Assembly (NCBI GenBank): GCA_016783145.1
Contig: JADHXD010000025.1
Coordinates: 1 to 41,859 of the forward strand
Direction of reading: 5' to 3'
Length of the DNA stretch: 41,859 bases
DNA from: Anaerolineae bacterium
GTDB lineage: Bacteria > Chloroflexota > Anaerolineae > JAFGEY01
Part shown: piece by piece, positions 26,024-33,527 of the stretch
Layout: every line of letters begins with the position of its first letter
Position numbering within the stretch: position 1 is the stretch's first letter
Position numbers and translations under genes: made by a program
The notes under the pieces: model-generated
Database searches by the model: none
What the model saw: only the letters and a program-made list of their open reading frames with translations
What the model was told of the DNA's origin: nothing

Positions 26024-26422
26024 GTGGGGGAAAGCGGGCTTGGACTACGCACCAAGGTAGAGTTACCCTATGAACAGGCCGTCGATCGGGTCGTCGAGGC
26101 CCTCAAGACCGAGGGTTTTGGCGTCCTGACCGAGGTCGACGTCAAGAAGACACTCAAGGCCAAGCTGGACGTCGAATTCGGAAAGTATGTCATCCTGGGG
26201 GCGTGCAACCCTCCCCTGGCCTACCAGGCATTGAGCACGATGCCGGACATCGGACTGCTGCTGCCCTGCAACGCCGTCGTGTACGAGGAGGAGGGCGGCT
26301 GTGTGATCGCGATCCTGGATCCCCTGTCCATGCTCGACGTGATCGACTCCCCTGGGCTGGCTCCCGTTGCGCGAGAGGCGCGGGCGCGCCTTGAACGCGT
26401 AATCGAAGCGGTGCGCTCGTGA
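26024..26422 (+). CDS. DUF302 family protein
   Basis: 132 residues, a single DUF302 domain (alpha/beta). It has the usual start (TKVELPYEQAVDRVVEALK), the FGVLTEVDV strand and the CNP motif (ACNPPLAYQAL), and ends with a helix. The function is unknown. The start GTG 26024 follows AAAGGAG; the open frame upstream to 25943 is not supported. Its stop overlaps the next start (GTGA), so it is translationally coupled to the mocA-like gene. That ties it to the molybdenum cluster, but no metal-binding role can be shown from the sequence alone. Confidence 0.85.
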   Translation: MGESGLGLRTKVELPYEQAVDRVVEALKTEGFGVLTEVDVKKTLKAKLDVEFGKYVILGACNPPLAYQALSTMPDIGLLLPCNAVVYEEEGGCVIAILDPLSMLDVIDSPGLAPVAREARARLERVIEAVRS

Positions 26423-27057
26423 GGGCATCGATCCTGGACGGCCCGGAGCCCGACCCTGTGGCAGAGCAGGTCGAGGGGGTCGTGCTGGCTGCCGGGCTGT
26501 CCAGCAGGAGCGCGCGGTACAAGATGGCTCTGCCCCTGGGCGACAAGTCGGTGATCGAACGGTGCGTCGAGGGGATGGTGGATACTGTCAGCCGTATCTG
26601 GGTCGTCGTCGGCTGGCAGGCAGAGCAAATCCAGCGCCTGCTCGCCCGGTACGACAAGGTAGAGACCATCCTCAACACCCGGTTCAGGGAGGGGATGTTC
26701 AGTTCTGTCAAGGCCGGCATCGCCCGGGTGCGTGCGCCACGTTTCTACCTCGTTCCAGGAGATCACCCTGTGATCGGACCCCACGTCTATGCGCGGATGC
26801 TTGGCGCCGCAGGGGACATTGTCATTCCCACGTTCGAGGGGAAAAAGGGCCATCCCGTCCTGTTCCGCAGCCATCTGATCCCCGAGATCCTGGCACAGCC
26901 GGACGGGACGACGCTGCGCGACTATATTGCTTCGAAAGGCTACGTCACCGTGCAAGTGGAGGACGAAGGGATCTTGCTGGATATCGACACATTGGAGGAT
27001 TATGACGCGATCCGGGAGCGGATTTGCGCGTTCGGGCGAGATGGGGTAGAATCATGA
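26419..27057 (+). CDS. MocA/MobA-type molybdenum cofactor nucleotidyltransferase
   Basis: 212-residue NTP-transferase fold. It starts with GVVLAAGLSSRSARYKMALPL, the nucleotide-binding signature. The Gly usual between the Arg and the Lys is Ala-Arg-Tyr here, a small deviation. VPGDHP in the middle is the metal/nucleotide Asp region, and GHPVLF and ILLDIDTLEDY are typical of the MocA group. It likely attaches CMP (or GMP) to molybdopterin for enzymes of the xanthine-dehydrogenase or DMSO-reductase type. GTG 26419 overlaps the DUF302 stop. It is followed by the leader of the Mo-storage/moa operon. Confidence 0.85.
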   Translation: MRASILDGPEPDPVAEQVEGVVLAAGLSSRSARYKMALPLGDKSVIERCVEGMVDTVSRIWVVVGWQAEQIQRLLARYDKVETILNTRFREGMFSSVKAGIARVRAPRFYLVPGDHPVIGPHVYARMLGAAGDIVIPTFEGKKGHPVLFRSHLIPEILAQPDGTTLRDYIASKGYVTVQVEDEGILLDIDTLEDYDAIRERICAFGRDGVES

Positions 27058-27120
27058 TGTCATTTCGTGCGTGCTCTCCGACCCAACGATCCTACCGCCG
27101 GTCACCAGCCACGGATGTTG

Positions 27121-27304
27121 GGCAATAGGGTATAGCTGGAAACGGTTGTGCCTCCCGCGCTTGGAAAGGAGATGCATAGACAAGATCAGCACCTGGTGGT
27201 GTTGTACTTGTTGTGCCTGGCGGCGTCCCTTTCCGAGACGCCGTTTTTTGTTTCCGCGCACCCCAGGGCACACGTACGGCTTGCCAATCACAGAGGAGAT
27301 GCCG
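27121..27304 (+). promoter_or_regulatory. Structured leader with attenuator before the Mo-storage/moa operon
   Basis: 247 nt separate the mocA-like stop from the chosen Mo-storage start. An intrinsic terminator lies at 27221-27249. CTTGGAAAGG (27160-27169) can form a 10-bp helix, one G-U pair, with CCTTTCCGAG (27228-27237), which is the loop and start of the 3' arm of the terminator, so the two structures exclude each other. GTTGTGCCT occurs twice (27145-27153, 27210-27218), and each GTGC can pair with GCAC at 27189-27192. This is the layout of a transcription attenuator. In front of Mo genes a Moco- or metal-sensing riboswitch is a natural guess; I cannot confirm the class by eye. Confidence 0.55.
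27221..27249 (+). terminator. Intrinsic terminator/attenuator in the leader
   Basis: CGGCGTC (27221-27227) and GACGCCG (27237-27243) form a 7-bp GC-rich stem with a 9-nt loop, followed by TTTTTT (27244-27249). It lies 56 nt before the ATG at 27305, inside what would be the transcript of the moa operon, so unless disrupted it would stop transcription before the genes. Confidence 0.8.
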
Positions 27305-28159
27305 ATGAGCCTGCAAAGAGATGAGAGCGGTCGCCTGCATATCGAGACGCCGCTGATGGCCGAATCCCTGATGGACAAGGCGCTGCTGGCGCGTACCGAT
27401 GCCGATACGGTGTTCCGTCTGATGCCCGACCTCTCGGTGATCAAGCTGGGCGGGCAGAGCATCATCGATCGGGGAGCCAAGGTCGTGCTGCCGCTGGTCG
27501 ACGAGATCGTCGCCGCGCGCGCCAATCACCCGCTGCTGGTCACCACCGGGGGAGGCACGCGCAGCCGCCACGCGTACAGCATCGCCCTCGACCTGGGCAT
27601 GCCGACCGGGGTGTTGGCCAAACTGGGAGCCAATATCAGCGAGCAGAACGCGCTGATGCTCTCCCTGCTGCTGGCCCCACACGGCGGGATCCAGATCGGG
27701 CACGACGACCTCGTCAAGCTGCCAGCTTACCTGGCACTTGGCGCGATCCCGGTGATGCACGCCATGCCGCCCTACAGCCTGTGGGAAGAACCTCCGGAGC
27801 ACGGGCGCATCCCACCGCACCGCACGGACAGCGGCACCTTTCTCACTGCCGAGGTGCTGGGCGCGAAACGGTGCATCCTGGTCAAGGACGAGCGCGGCCT
27901 GTACACGGCCGATCCAAAGAAAGACCCCAACGCCCGGTTCATCCCCGAGATCGAGGTCAACGAACTGCTGGAAGCGGACCTGGCCGACCTGGCGGTTGAG
28001 CGCGCGATGCTCCGCGCGCTGGCGCACGCGCGCAGCGTGCGCGAGGTGCTCATTGTCAACGGACGCGAACCGGGCAACCTGACCCGCGCTCTGTCGGGCG
28101 AGAATCCGGGGACGCGGATCTACTGCCAGAGAAGCGCGGATAGAGGCAAGTCGGGATGA
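27305..28159 (+). CDS. Molybdenum storage protein-like amino-acid-kinase-fold protein
   Basis: 284 residues of the UMP-kinase-like MosA/MosB family. Landmarks are KLGGQS (47-52, phosphate loop), TGGGTRSRH (81-89), RTDSGTFLTAEVLGA (173-187), KDERGLYTADPKKDP (194-208, nucleotide site) and VNGREPGNLTRAL (251-263). MoSto proteins form a cage that stores polyoxomolybdate at the cost of ATP; classical ones have two different subunits, and here one gene is present. The start is ATG 27305 with AGAGGAG about 7 nt before; ATG 27299 is an alternative. The long frame from 27071 would cross the leader terminator. It overlaps moaA by 4 bp (ATGA). Confidence 0.83.
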   Translation: MSLQRDESGRLHIETPLMAESLMDKALLARTDADTVFRLMPDLSVIKLGGQSIIDRGAKVVLPLVDEIVAARANHPLLVTTGGGTRSRHAYSIALDLGMPTGVLAKLGANISEQNALMLSLLLAPHGGIQIGHDDLVKLPAYLALGAIPVMHAMPPYSLWEEPPEHGRIPPHRTDSGTFLTAEVLGAKRCILVKDERGLYTADPKKDPNARFIPEIEVNELLEADLADLAVERAMLRALAHARSVREVLIVNGREPGNLTRALSGENPGTRIYCQRSADRGKSG

Positions 28160-29151
28160 CACGATTTGATGCCTACCATCGTCCGATCAACTACCTGCGC
28201 ATCTCGGTGACGGATCGCTGCAACCTGCGATGTATCTACTGCATGCCGCCGGAGGGCGTGCCCTCTCGGGCGCACGACGAGATCCTGCGCTATGAAGAGA
28301 TCGAGATCATCGCCCGTGCCGCTGCCGGGCTCGGCATCCACAAGGTGAGGCTGACCGGCGGTGAGCCGCTGGCCCGACTCGGGATCGCGGACCTGGTGCG
28401 CGCGCTGGCGCGCATTCCCGGTATCGACGACCTGTCGATGACCACGAACGGCGTTCTGCTCGCTCGCTACGCGGACGAACTGGTCGCTGCAGGCTTGCAG
28501 CGCGTCAACGTCAGCCTGGATACCCTGCGCCCCGCGCGATTTGCAGCCATCACGCGGCGAGGACGGCTCGCGGACGTCCTACTGGGTATCGAGGCCGCCC
28601 GGCGAGCAGGGCTGGAGCCGATCAAGATCAACACGGTCGTGATCCGCGGCATCAACGACGACGAAGTGATCGACCTGGCCCGCAAGACGATGGACGACGG
28701 CTGGAACCTGCGTTTCATCGAATGGATGCCGGAGAGGACCCTGGCCCTGGAGGGAGTCGATTGGTGCGAACAGACAGTGGCCGCGAGTGAGGTTCGGGCG
28801 CAGATCGAGGCAGCACTGGGCACGCTCGAACCGGCCAAGCTCAGCGCGGGCGCAGGACCTGCCCGCTACTATCGCCTGCCTGGCGCAAAGGGCACGATCG
28901 GGTTCATCACTCCGATCAGCGAGCATTTCTGTGGGGAATGCAATCGCCTCCGTCTGACCGCCGACGGACAATTGCGGCTCTGCCTGCTCTCCGATCAGGA
29001 GATCGACCTGCGCACGCCGCTGCGCCAGGGCGCAAGCGTCGAACAGATCAGTGCGCTGCTCCTGGAGGCCATCGCACGCAAGCCGCAGAGGCATCATCTC
29101 GACGAGCGCCAGGATGTAGAAAAGCGCACCATGGCCCAGATCGGTGGCTAG
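28156..29151 (+). CDS. moaA: MoaA, GTP 3',8-cyclase
   Basis: 331-residue radical-SAM enzyme that converts GTP to 3',8-cH2GTP, the first step of Moco synthesis, with MoaC. The SAM cluster is Cys22-x3-Cys26-x2-Cys29. The second, C-terminal cluster is Cys259, Cys262 and Cys276 in CGECNRLRLTADGQLRLC. The protein ends in Gly-Gly, which is needed for activity in this family. Length and motifs are fully normal. Its ATG overlaps the Mo-storage stop (ATGA), and moaC follows after 21 bp. Confidence 0.98.
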   Translation: MTRFDAYHRPINYLRISVTDRCNLRCIYCMPPEGVPSRAHDEILRYEEIEIIARAAAGLGIHKVRLTGGEPLARLGIADLVRALARIPGIDDLSMTTNGVLLARYADELVAAGLQRVNVSLDTLRPARFAAITRRGRLADVLLGIEAARRAGLEPIKINTVVIRGINDDEVIDLARKTMDDGWNLRFIEWMPERTLALEGVDWCEQTVAASEVRAQIEAALGTLEPAKLSAGAGPARYYRLPGAKGTIGFITPISEHFCGECNRLRLTADGQLRLCLLSDQEIDLRTPLRQGASVEQISALLLEAIARKPQRHHLDERQDVEKRTMAQIGG

Positions 29152-29172
29152 GCCGTCGAGCAGGAGAAAAGA

Positions 29173-29652
29173 ATGGAATTGACGCACCTGGATCGAGAGG
29201 GCCGCGTTCACATGGTGGACGTCGGCGCCAAGCCAGACACAGAGCGCGTAGCCGTGGCCAAGGGTGAAGTGGCCATGAGGCCAGAGACGCTGCGGCTGAT
29301 CGCCGAAGAGGGGATGCCCAAGGGCGATGTCCTGGCAACTGCCCAACTGGCGGGCATCATGGCCGCGAAGCAGACATCCACCCTGATTCCTCTCTGCCAC
29401 CCGCTGCTGCTGACCAAGGTAGACGTGACGTTCGACATCGACGAGGACGCGTCGCTAATCGAGATCACAGCGACCGTGCGCACCAGGGGCAAGACCGGCG
29501 TCGAGATGGAGGCCCTTACCGCCGTCAGCGTCGCCGCTCTGACGATTTATGACATGGCCAAAGCGGTGGAAAAGACGATGCGCATCGGCAACATCCGGCT
29601 GGTGCGCAAGACGGGTGGCAAGAGCGGCGAGATCCTCTTGGAGAAGGAGTAA
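29173..29652 (+). CDS. moaC: MoaC, cyclic pyranopterin monophosphate synthase
   Basis: 159 residues, full length. It turns the MoaA product into cPMP. Conserved blocks are present: [12 protein letters not shown] near the N terminus, [11 protein letters not shown] with the active-site His, [20 protein letters not shown], and the KTGGKSGE tail. ATG 29173 has AGGAGAAAAGA upstream. moaD begins on the very next base after its TAA. Confidence 0.98.
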   Translation: MELTHLDREGRVHMVDVGAKPDTERVAVAKGEVAMRPETLRLIAEEGMPKGDVLATAQLAGIMAAKQTSTLIPLCHPLLLTKVDVTFDIDEDASLIEITATVRTRGKTGVEMEALTAVSVAALTIYDMAKAVEKTMRIGNIRLVRKTGGKSGEILLEKE

Positions 29653-29892
29653 ATGAACGTACACGTACGCTTTTTTGCGGCATCAAGAGAAGCGGCCGGC
29701 ATGGGATCGCTCACCCAGGCTCTGCCCGCCGGATCGACTTTGGGCGAGCTGGCAGGGATATTGCGCGGGGCATATCCGGATCTGGGGTCCCTGCGGCTGA
29801 GCTTTGCGGTCAATATGACCTACGCAGGGCCAGACACGATCCTGCGTGATGGCGACGAGGTGGCGTGCATTCCGCCGGTGGGGGGTGGGTGA
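29653..29892 (+). CDS. moaD: MoaD, molybdopterin synthase small subunit
   Basis: 79-residue beta-grasp sulfur carrier ending PPVGGG, so the C-terminal Gly-Gly needed for adenylation and thiocarboxylation is present. It would be activated by the MoeB/ThiF protein encoded at 33528-34553 and work in a heterotetramer with MoaE. ATG 29653 directly abuts the moaC stop. Because the region also has a cysteine synthase and an E1 enzyme, a second use as sulfur donor in other thiolations cannot be excluded. Confidence 0.95.
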   Translation: MNVHVRFFAASREAAGMGSLTQALPAGSTLGELAGILRGAYPDLGSLRLSFAVNMTYAGPDTILRDGDEVACIPPVGGG

Positions 29893-29948
29893 GACGGCGC
29901 TGCAAAGAGACGGGTGGGTCACGTCTTTCCGCGGTTAGGAGGCAGGGT

Positions 29949-30368
29949 GTGAGAAAGTGGTTCGAGATCACGGAGGATGAGCTTTCGATCGATGAGGTCG
30001 TATCGCGGCTGGAGGATCCGGCGACCGGCGCGGTGACGACCTTTGTCGGCGTCGTGCGCTGCGAGACAGGCGGGCGCGAGGTGCTGTACCTGGAATACGA
30101 GGCCTATCCTGAAATGGCGGAAGAGACCCTGGAGCAGGTAGGCCGCGAGGTGCAGGAGCGTTGGCCCGAGATCCAGCGAGTGGCTATCGTCCACCGCACG
30201 GGACGTTTGCAGGTCGGTCAACGGGCCGTCGTCATTGCCCTATCCGCTGCGCACCGGCGCCAGGTGTTTGACGCGCTGCGCTATGCGATTGACCGGATCA
30301 AAGAGATCGTTCCCGTCTGGAAAAAAGAGGTGTGGGCGGACGGGGGAGAATGGAAGAGCGAACAGTGA
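29949..30368 (+). CDS. moaE: MoaE, molybdopterin synthase large subunit
   Basis: 139 residues. It carries out the transfer of two sulfurs from thiocarboxylated MoaD to cPMP. The two catalytic lysines are Lys118 and Lys125 in RIKEIVPVWKKE; GAVTTFVGVVR near residues 27-37 and YEAYPEMAE at 51-58 are family marks. The start is GTG 29949, 6 nt after AGGAGG; the frame is open upstream through the end of moaD but without similarity. Its stop overlaps the moeA start (GTGA). Confidence 0.96.
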   Translation: MRKWFEITEDELSIDEVVSRLEDPATGAVTTFVGVVRCETGGREVLYLEYEAYPEMAEETLEQVGREVQERWPEIQRVAIVHRTGRLQVGQRAVVIALSAAHRRQVFDALRYAIDRIKEIVPVWKKEVWADGGEWKSEQ

Positions 30369-31624
30369 AACACGAACACGAACTGTACCCGATGTTGAGC
30401 GTCGAAGATGCGCTGGAGCACGTGCTGAGGGCATTCCATCCCTTGGAGCCTGAACGCGTTCCTATCCTGGAAACACTGGGGCGCGTGTTGGCCGAGGACA
30501 TCTATGCGGACCTCGACATCCCACCACACGCCAATTCGGCCATGGACGGATACGCGGTGATCGCCGCGGACACGACAGGTGCAGGTCCGGACGCTCCGGT
30601 GCGCCTGCGCGTCATCGAGAACCTGGCTGCCGGCTACGTGGCTGACAAGACGGTCACACCGGGCACGGCCATTCGCATCATGACCGGCGCGCCCATACCC
30701 GACGGCGTAGACGCGGTCATCCGCTTTGAGCGAACGCAGCAGGAGGGCGAGTGGGTCGATCTCTACTACGAGCCGCCGGTAGGCAACAACATTCGCTGTG
30801 CGGGAGAGGACGTGCGCAAGGGGGACCTGATCCTCGTCAAGGGAACCCACGTCCGCCCACAAGAGGTGGGGATGTTGGCCTCATTGGGCTGCCGGGAGGT
30901 GAGCGTGATCCGCAGGCCACGCGTGGCGATCCTGGCAACGGGAGACGAGCTGGTCGACGTGGACGAGCCGCTGGGACCGGGCAAGATCCGCAATTCGAAT
31001 GGCTATTCGAACGCAGCCCAGGTGCTCAAGTACGGCGGCGTGCCCCTCATGCTCGGTATCGCCAGAGACAGCGTGTCCGACCTCACGGCCAAGATCCGCT
31101 CTGGGCTGACCCAAGGCGCCGACCTGCTGCTGACCTCCGGCGGCGTGTCGGTGGGCGACTTTGATGTGGTCAAAAACGTGCTGGCCGGAGAGGGCGAGAT
31201 TACCTTCTGGCGGGTGCGTATGAAACCTGGCAAGCCGCTGGCTTTTGGACAGATCCAGGCCGAGGTCAATGGTGACTTGCGCACGGTGCCGATATTGGGC
31301 ATGCCAGGGAACCCGGTCTCGGTGATGGTATCGTTCGAGGTCTTTGCCCGCCCGGCGATCCTGACCATGCTCGGGGTGACCGATCTGTCCAAGCCGACTG
31401 TGGAAGCCGTGTTGGAGAACGAGATCCGGTCCAAGGATGAGCGCCGCCACTATGTGCGCGTCCACGTGCAAGAGGATGGGGGCGGGTATCGCGCCAGCCT
31501 GACCGGCCAACAGGGGTCCGGCATCCTGAATTCCATGGTCAAAGCGAATGGATTGGCTATCATCCCCGAAGATTGGGCCCACGTCCCCGCAGGCTCGCGC
31601 GTGCGGGTGATGTTTCTTGATTGA
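30365..31624 (+). CDS. moeA: MoeA, molybdopterin molybdotransferase
   Basis: 419 residues, four-domain MoeA/gephyrin-E type, which inserts molybdate into adenylylated molybdopterin. Key sites are SAMDGYA (58-64) with Asp61, ATGDEL (191-196), TSGGVSVGD (257-265) and MPGNPVS (313-319), followed by a complete C-terminal domain IV. The start is GTG 30365 overlapping the moaE stop, with GGAAGAG 6 nt before; an ATG at 30350 is too near its purine run. There is only one moeA in the window, so nothing here indicates a separate tungsten branch. Confidence 0.96.
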   Translation: MKHEHELYPMLSVEDALEHVLRAFHPLEPERVPILETLGRVLAEDIYADLDIPPHANSAMDGYAVIAADTTGAGPDAPVRLRVIENLAAGYVADKTVTPGTAIRIMTGAPIPDGVDAVIRFERTQQEGEWVDLYYEPPVGNNIRCAGEDVRKGDLILVKGTHVRPQEVGMLASLGCREVSVIRRPRVAILATGDELVDVDEPLGPGKIRNSNGYSNAAQVLKYGGVPLMLGIARDSVSDLTAKIRSGLTQGADLLLTSGGVSVGDFDVVKNVLAGEGEITFWRVRMKPGKPLAFGQIQAEVNGDLRTVPILGMPGNPVSVMVSFEVFARPAILTMLGVTDLSKPTVEAVLENEIRSKDERRHYVRVHVQEDGGGYRASLTGQQGSGILNSMVKANGLAIIPEDWAHVPAGSRVRVMFLD

Positions 31625-31646
31625 GCAAGACCAGAAGGGATGTGCG

Positions 31647-32159
31647 ATGACGTTTACGGTGGGCATAGTGACGGTCAGCGATCGCTGCTCTCGGGGCGAA
31701 GAGCAAGATCGGAGCGGGCCGTTCATCGAGCAGTGGCTGACAGAGCACCTGGGTGCGCAGGTCCTACGGCGCTCGATCGTTCCCGATGAGCAGGCGCTCA
31801 TCTCGGGCGTGCTGATCGAGTGGAGCGACCAGGGTGGGCTAGATCTGATCCTGACCACCGGCGGGACCGGTTTCGCACCGCGGGACGTGACCCCGGAGGC
31901 CACCCGGCAGGCCATCGAACGAGAAGCGCCGGGGTTGGCAGAGGCCGTCCGCAGTGCAGGGCTGGTCAAGACGCCACACGCTATGTTGTCACGGGCGGTC
32001 GCCGGCATTCGCGGCCAGACGTTGATCGTCAACCTGCCCGGCAGCCCCAAGGGAGTGCGCGACGGATTGGAGACGCTCGCACCGGCACTGCCACACGGCA
32101 TCGAGATCCTCAAGGGCGTGCCCGAGTCGTATGGACGGCATAACCAGGGAGAGAGGTAG
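31647..32159 (+). CDS. mogA: MogA/MoaB-type molybdopterin adenylyltransferase
   Basis: 170 residues, a single MPT-binding domain. It has the TTGGTG (70-75) with Asp80, and LPGSPKG (130-136), the two loops that bind molybdopterin. It makes MPT-AMP for MoeA. The name could equally be moaB, since length and sequence do not separate the two. ATG 31647 has AAGGGA upstream; an in-frame codon at 31617 is unlikely. It is the last gene of the Mo operon; a 47-bp gap without an obvious terminator separates it from the convergent sufS. Confidence 0.93.
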   Translation: MTFTVGIVTVSDRCSRGEEQDRSGPFIEQWLTEHLGAQVLRRSIVPDEQALISGVLIEWSDQGGLDLILTTGGTGFAPRDVTPEATRQAIEREAPGLAEAVRSAGLVKTPHAMLSRAVAGIRGQTLIVNLPGSPKGVRDGLETLAPALPHGIEILKGVPESYGRHNQGER

Positions 32160-32206
32160 CCTGACTCGGCGCGCGAGACGACAGCACGTGCCCCGCGGCG
32201 ATCCGG

Positions 32207-33493
32207 CTAGAGCAGCTTGTGGGTGATGATCTCCCCCAAGGCACCCAAAAAGGTGTCTACTTCGCTGACCGTGTTGTAGACATAGACGCTGATCCGCACC
32301 GTGCCCCCGCCGCCGAGCCGGCGCATCAGCGGGTAGGCACAGTGCCCTCCGGCGCGTACCGCGATCCCCACGTCGTTCAGAAGCTGGGCGACGAGGTGGG
32401 CATCACACACCGCCCCATCCTTCTCGACCTGAAAAGCCACCACGCCGCACCGTCGCTCGGCCTGCGGTGGGCCAACCACTCGCACTCCCGGCATCGCCCG
32501 CAGCCCCTGCAGCGCACGCGCGGTCAGCTCGAGCTCGTGCCTGCGCACCGCATCCATCCCCAGGCGGTTCAGGTAGTCTACCGCTCCCTCCAGGCGCCGC
32601 CCGCTGTGCCGATCTGTGGCACCCCCCAGGGCAATGGCCCCACCGACGTTGGGCGTGCCGGCCTCGAACTTCCAGGGCAGTTCGTTCCAGCTCGCCCCGT
32701 CCAACGTGACGTCGGCGATCATGTCGCCTCCATACAGCATAGGCGTCATTTTCTCCAACAGCGCCCGCTTGCCGTACAACACGCCGATGCCCATCGGGGC
32801 CAGCATCTTGTGCCCGGAAAAGGCCAGGAAATCACAGTCCATCTCTTTGACTGCCGTGGGCAGGTGAGGCACGGACTGGGCACCATCGACCAGAAGCAGT
32901 GCCCCGGCCGCGTGGGCGAGCTTGCCGATCTCGCGCACAGGGTTCACCGTACCCAGCACGTTGGAGACGTGCGCCAAGCAGACCAGCTTGGTGCGCTCGG
33001 TAAGCGACCTTTCCAGTTCCTCCAGGTCCAGCGTACCCTCATCGTCGATGTCGAGGAACTTGAGCACGACCCCCTTGCGATCCCGAACCATCTGCCAGGG
33101 CACCAGGTTGGAATGGTGCTCGGCCACGGTGAGCAGCACCTCATCTCCAGGGGCAAGGCCCATCTGGTCGCTCCCTCCGCTCAACAGAGAATAGGCGACC
33201 AGGTTGATCCCCTCTGTGCTGTTGCGCACAAAGATGATCTCTCGCTCATCTTCGGCGCCGATAAAGCGAGCCACGTTCTGATGGGCCTGCAAGTAAAGGT
33301 CGGTCGCCTCCTGTCCGAGCAGGTGGGGCGAGCGGTGGATGTTCCCGTTATAGGTCTCGTAGAAGGTACGGAGGGTATCGAGCACCTGGCGTGGCTTCTG
33401 TGTGGTCGCTGCGTTGTCCAGGTAGACCAGTTGTCTTCCGCCGATCTCCCGCCCCAAGATCGGGAAATCCTCTCTGATACGCCCTACGTCCAT
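32207..33493 (-). CDS. sufS: SufS-type cysteine desulfurase
   Basis: 428-residue class-V PLP enzyme that takes sulfur from cysteine as a persulfide. It starts like SufS (IREDFPIL, then YLDNAATTQKP), has Asp203 (VDGAQ) and PLP Lys229 (FSGHK), and the persulfide Cys385 in GGHCAYPLM. Start ATG 33493 is where the family begins; an in-frame GTG at 33520 is an alternative. No sufBCD or sufE/U is nearby. Being the last gene of cysK-ppa-moeB-sufS, it more likely serves sulfur transfer to the E1/MoaD pair, although Fe-S work is not excluded. Confidence 0.93.
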   Translation of the reverse strand: MDVGRIREDFPILGREIGGRQLVYLDNAATTQKPRQVLDTLRTFYETYNGNIHRSPHLLGQEATDLYLQAHQNVARFIGAEDEREIIFVRNSTEGINLVAYSLLSGGSDQMGLAPGDEVLLTVAEHHSNLVPWQMVRDRKGVVLKFLDIDDEGTLDLEELERSLTERTKLVCLAHVSNVLGTVNPVREIGKLAHAAGALLLVDGAQSVPHLPTAVKEMDCDFLAFSGHKMLAPMGIGVLYGKRALLEKMTPMLYGGDMIADVTLDGASWNELPWKFEAGTPNVGGAIALGGATDRHSGRRLEGAVDYLNRLGMDAVRRHELELTARALQGLRAMPGVRVVGPPQAERRCGVVAFQVEKDGAVCDAHLVAQLLNDVGIAVRAGGHCAYPLMRRLGGGGTVRISVYVYNTVSEVDTFLGALGEIITHKLL

Positions 33494-33527
33494 CGCCTTC
33501 TCTACCAATGCCTGATCCACGCCCTCG

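Noticed and set aside
27071..27304. N-terminal extension of the Mo-storage-like protein
   Set aside because: Trp/Cys/Arg-rich, covers the leader terminator, and the family begins near ATG 27305.
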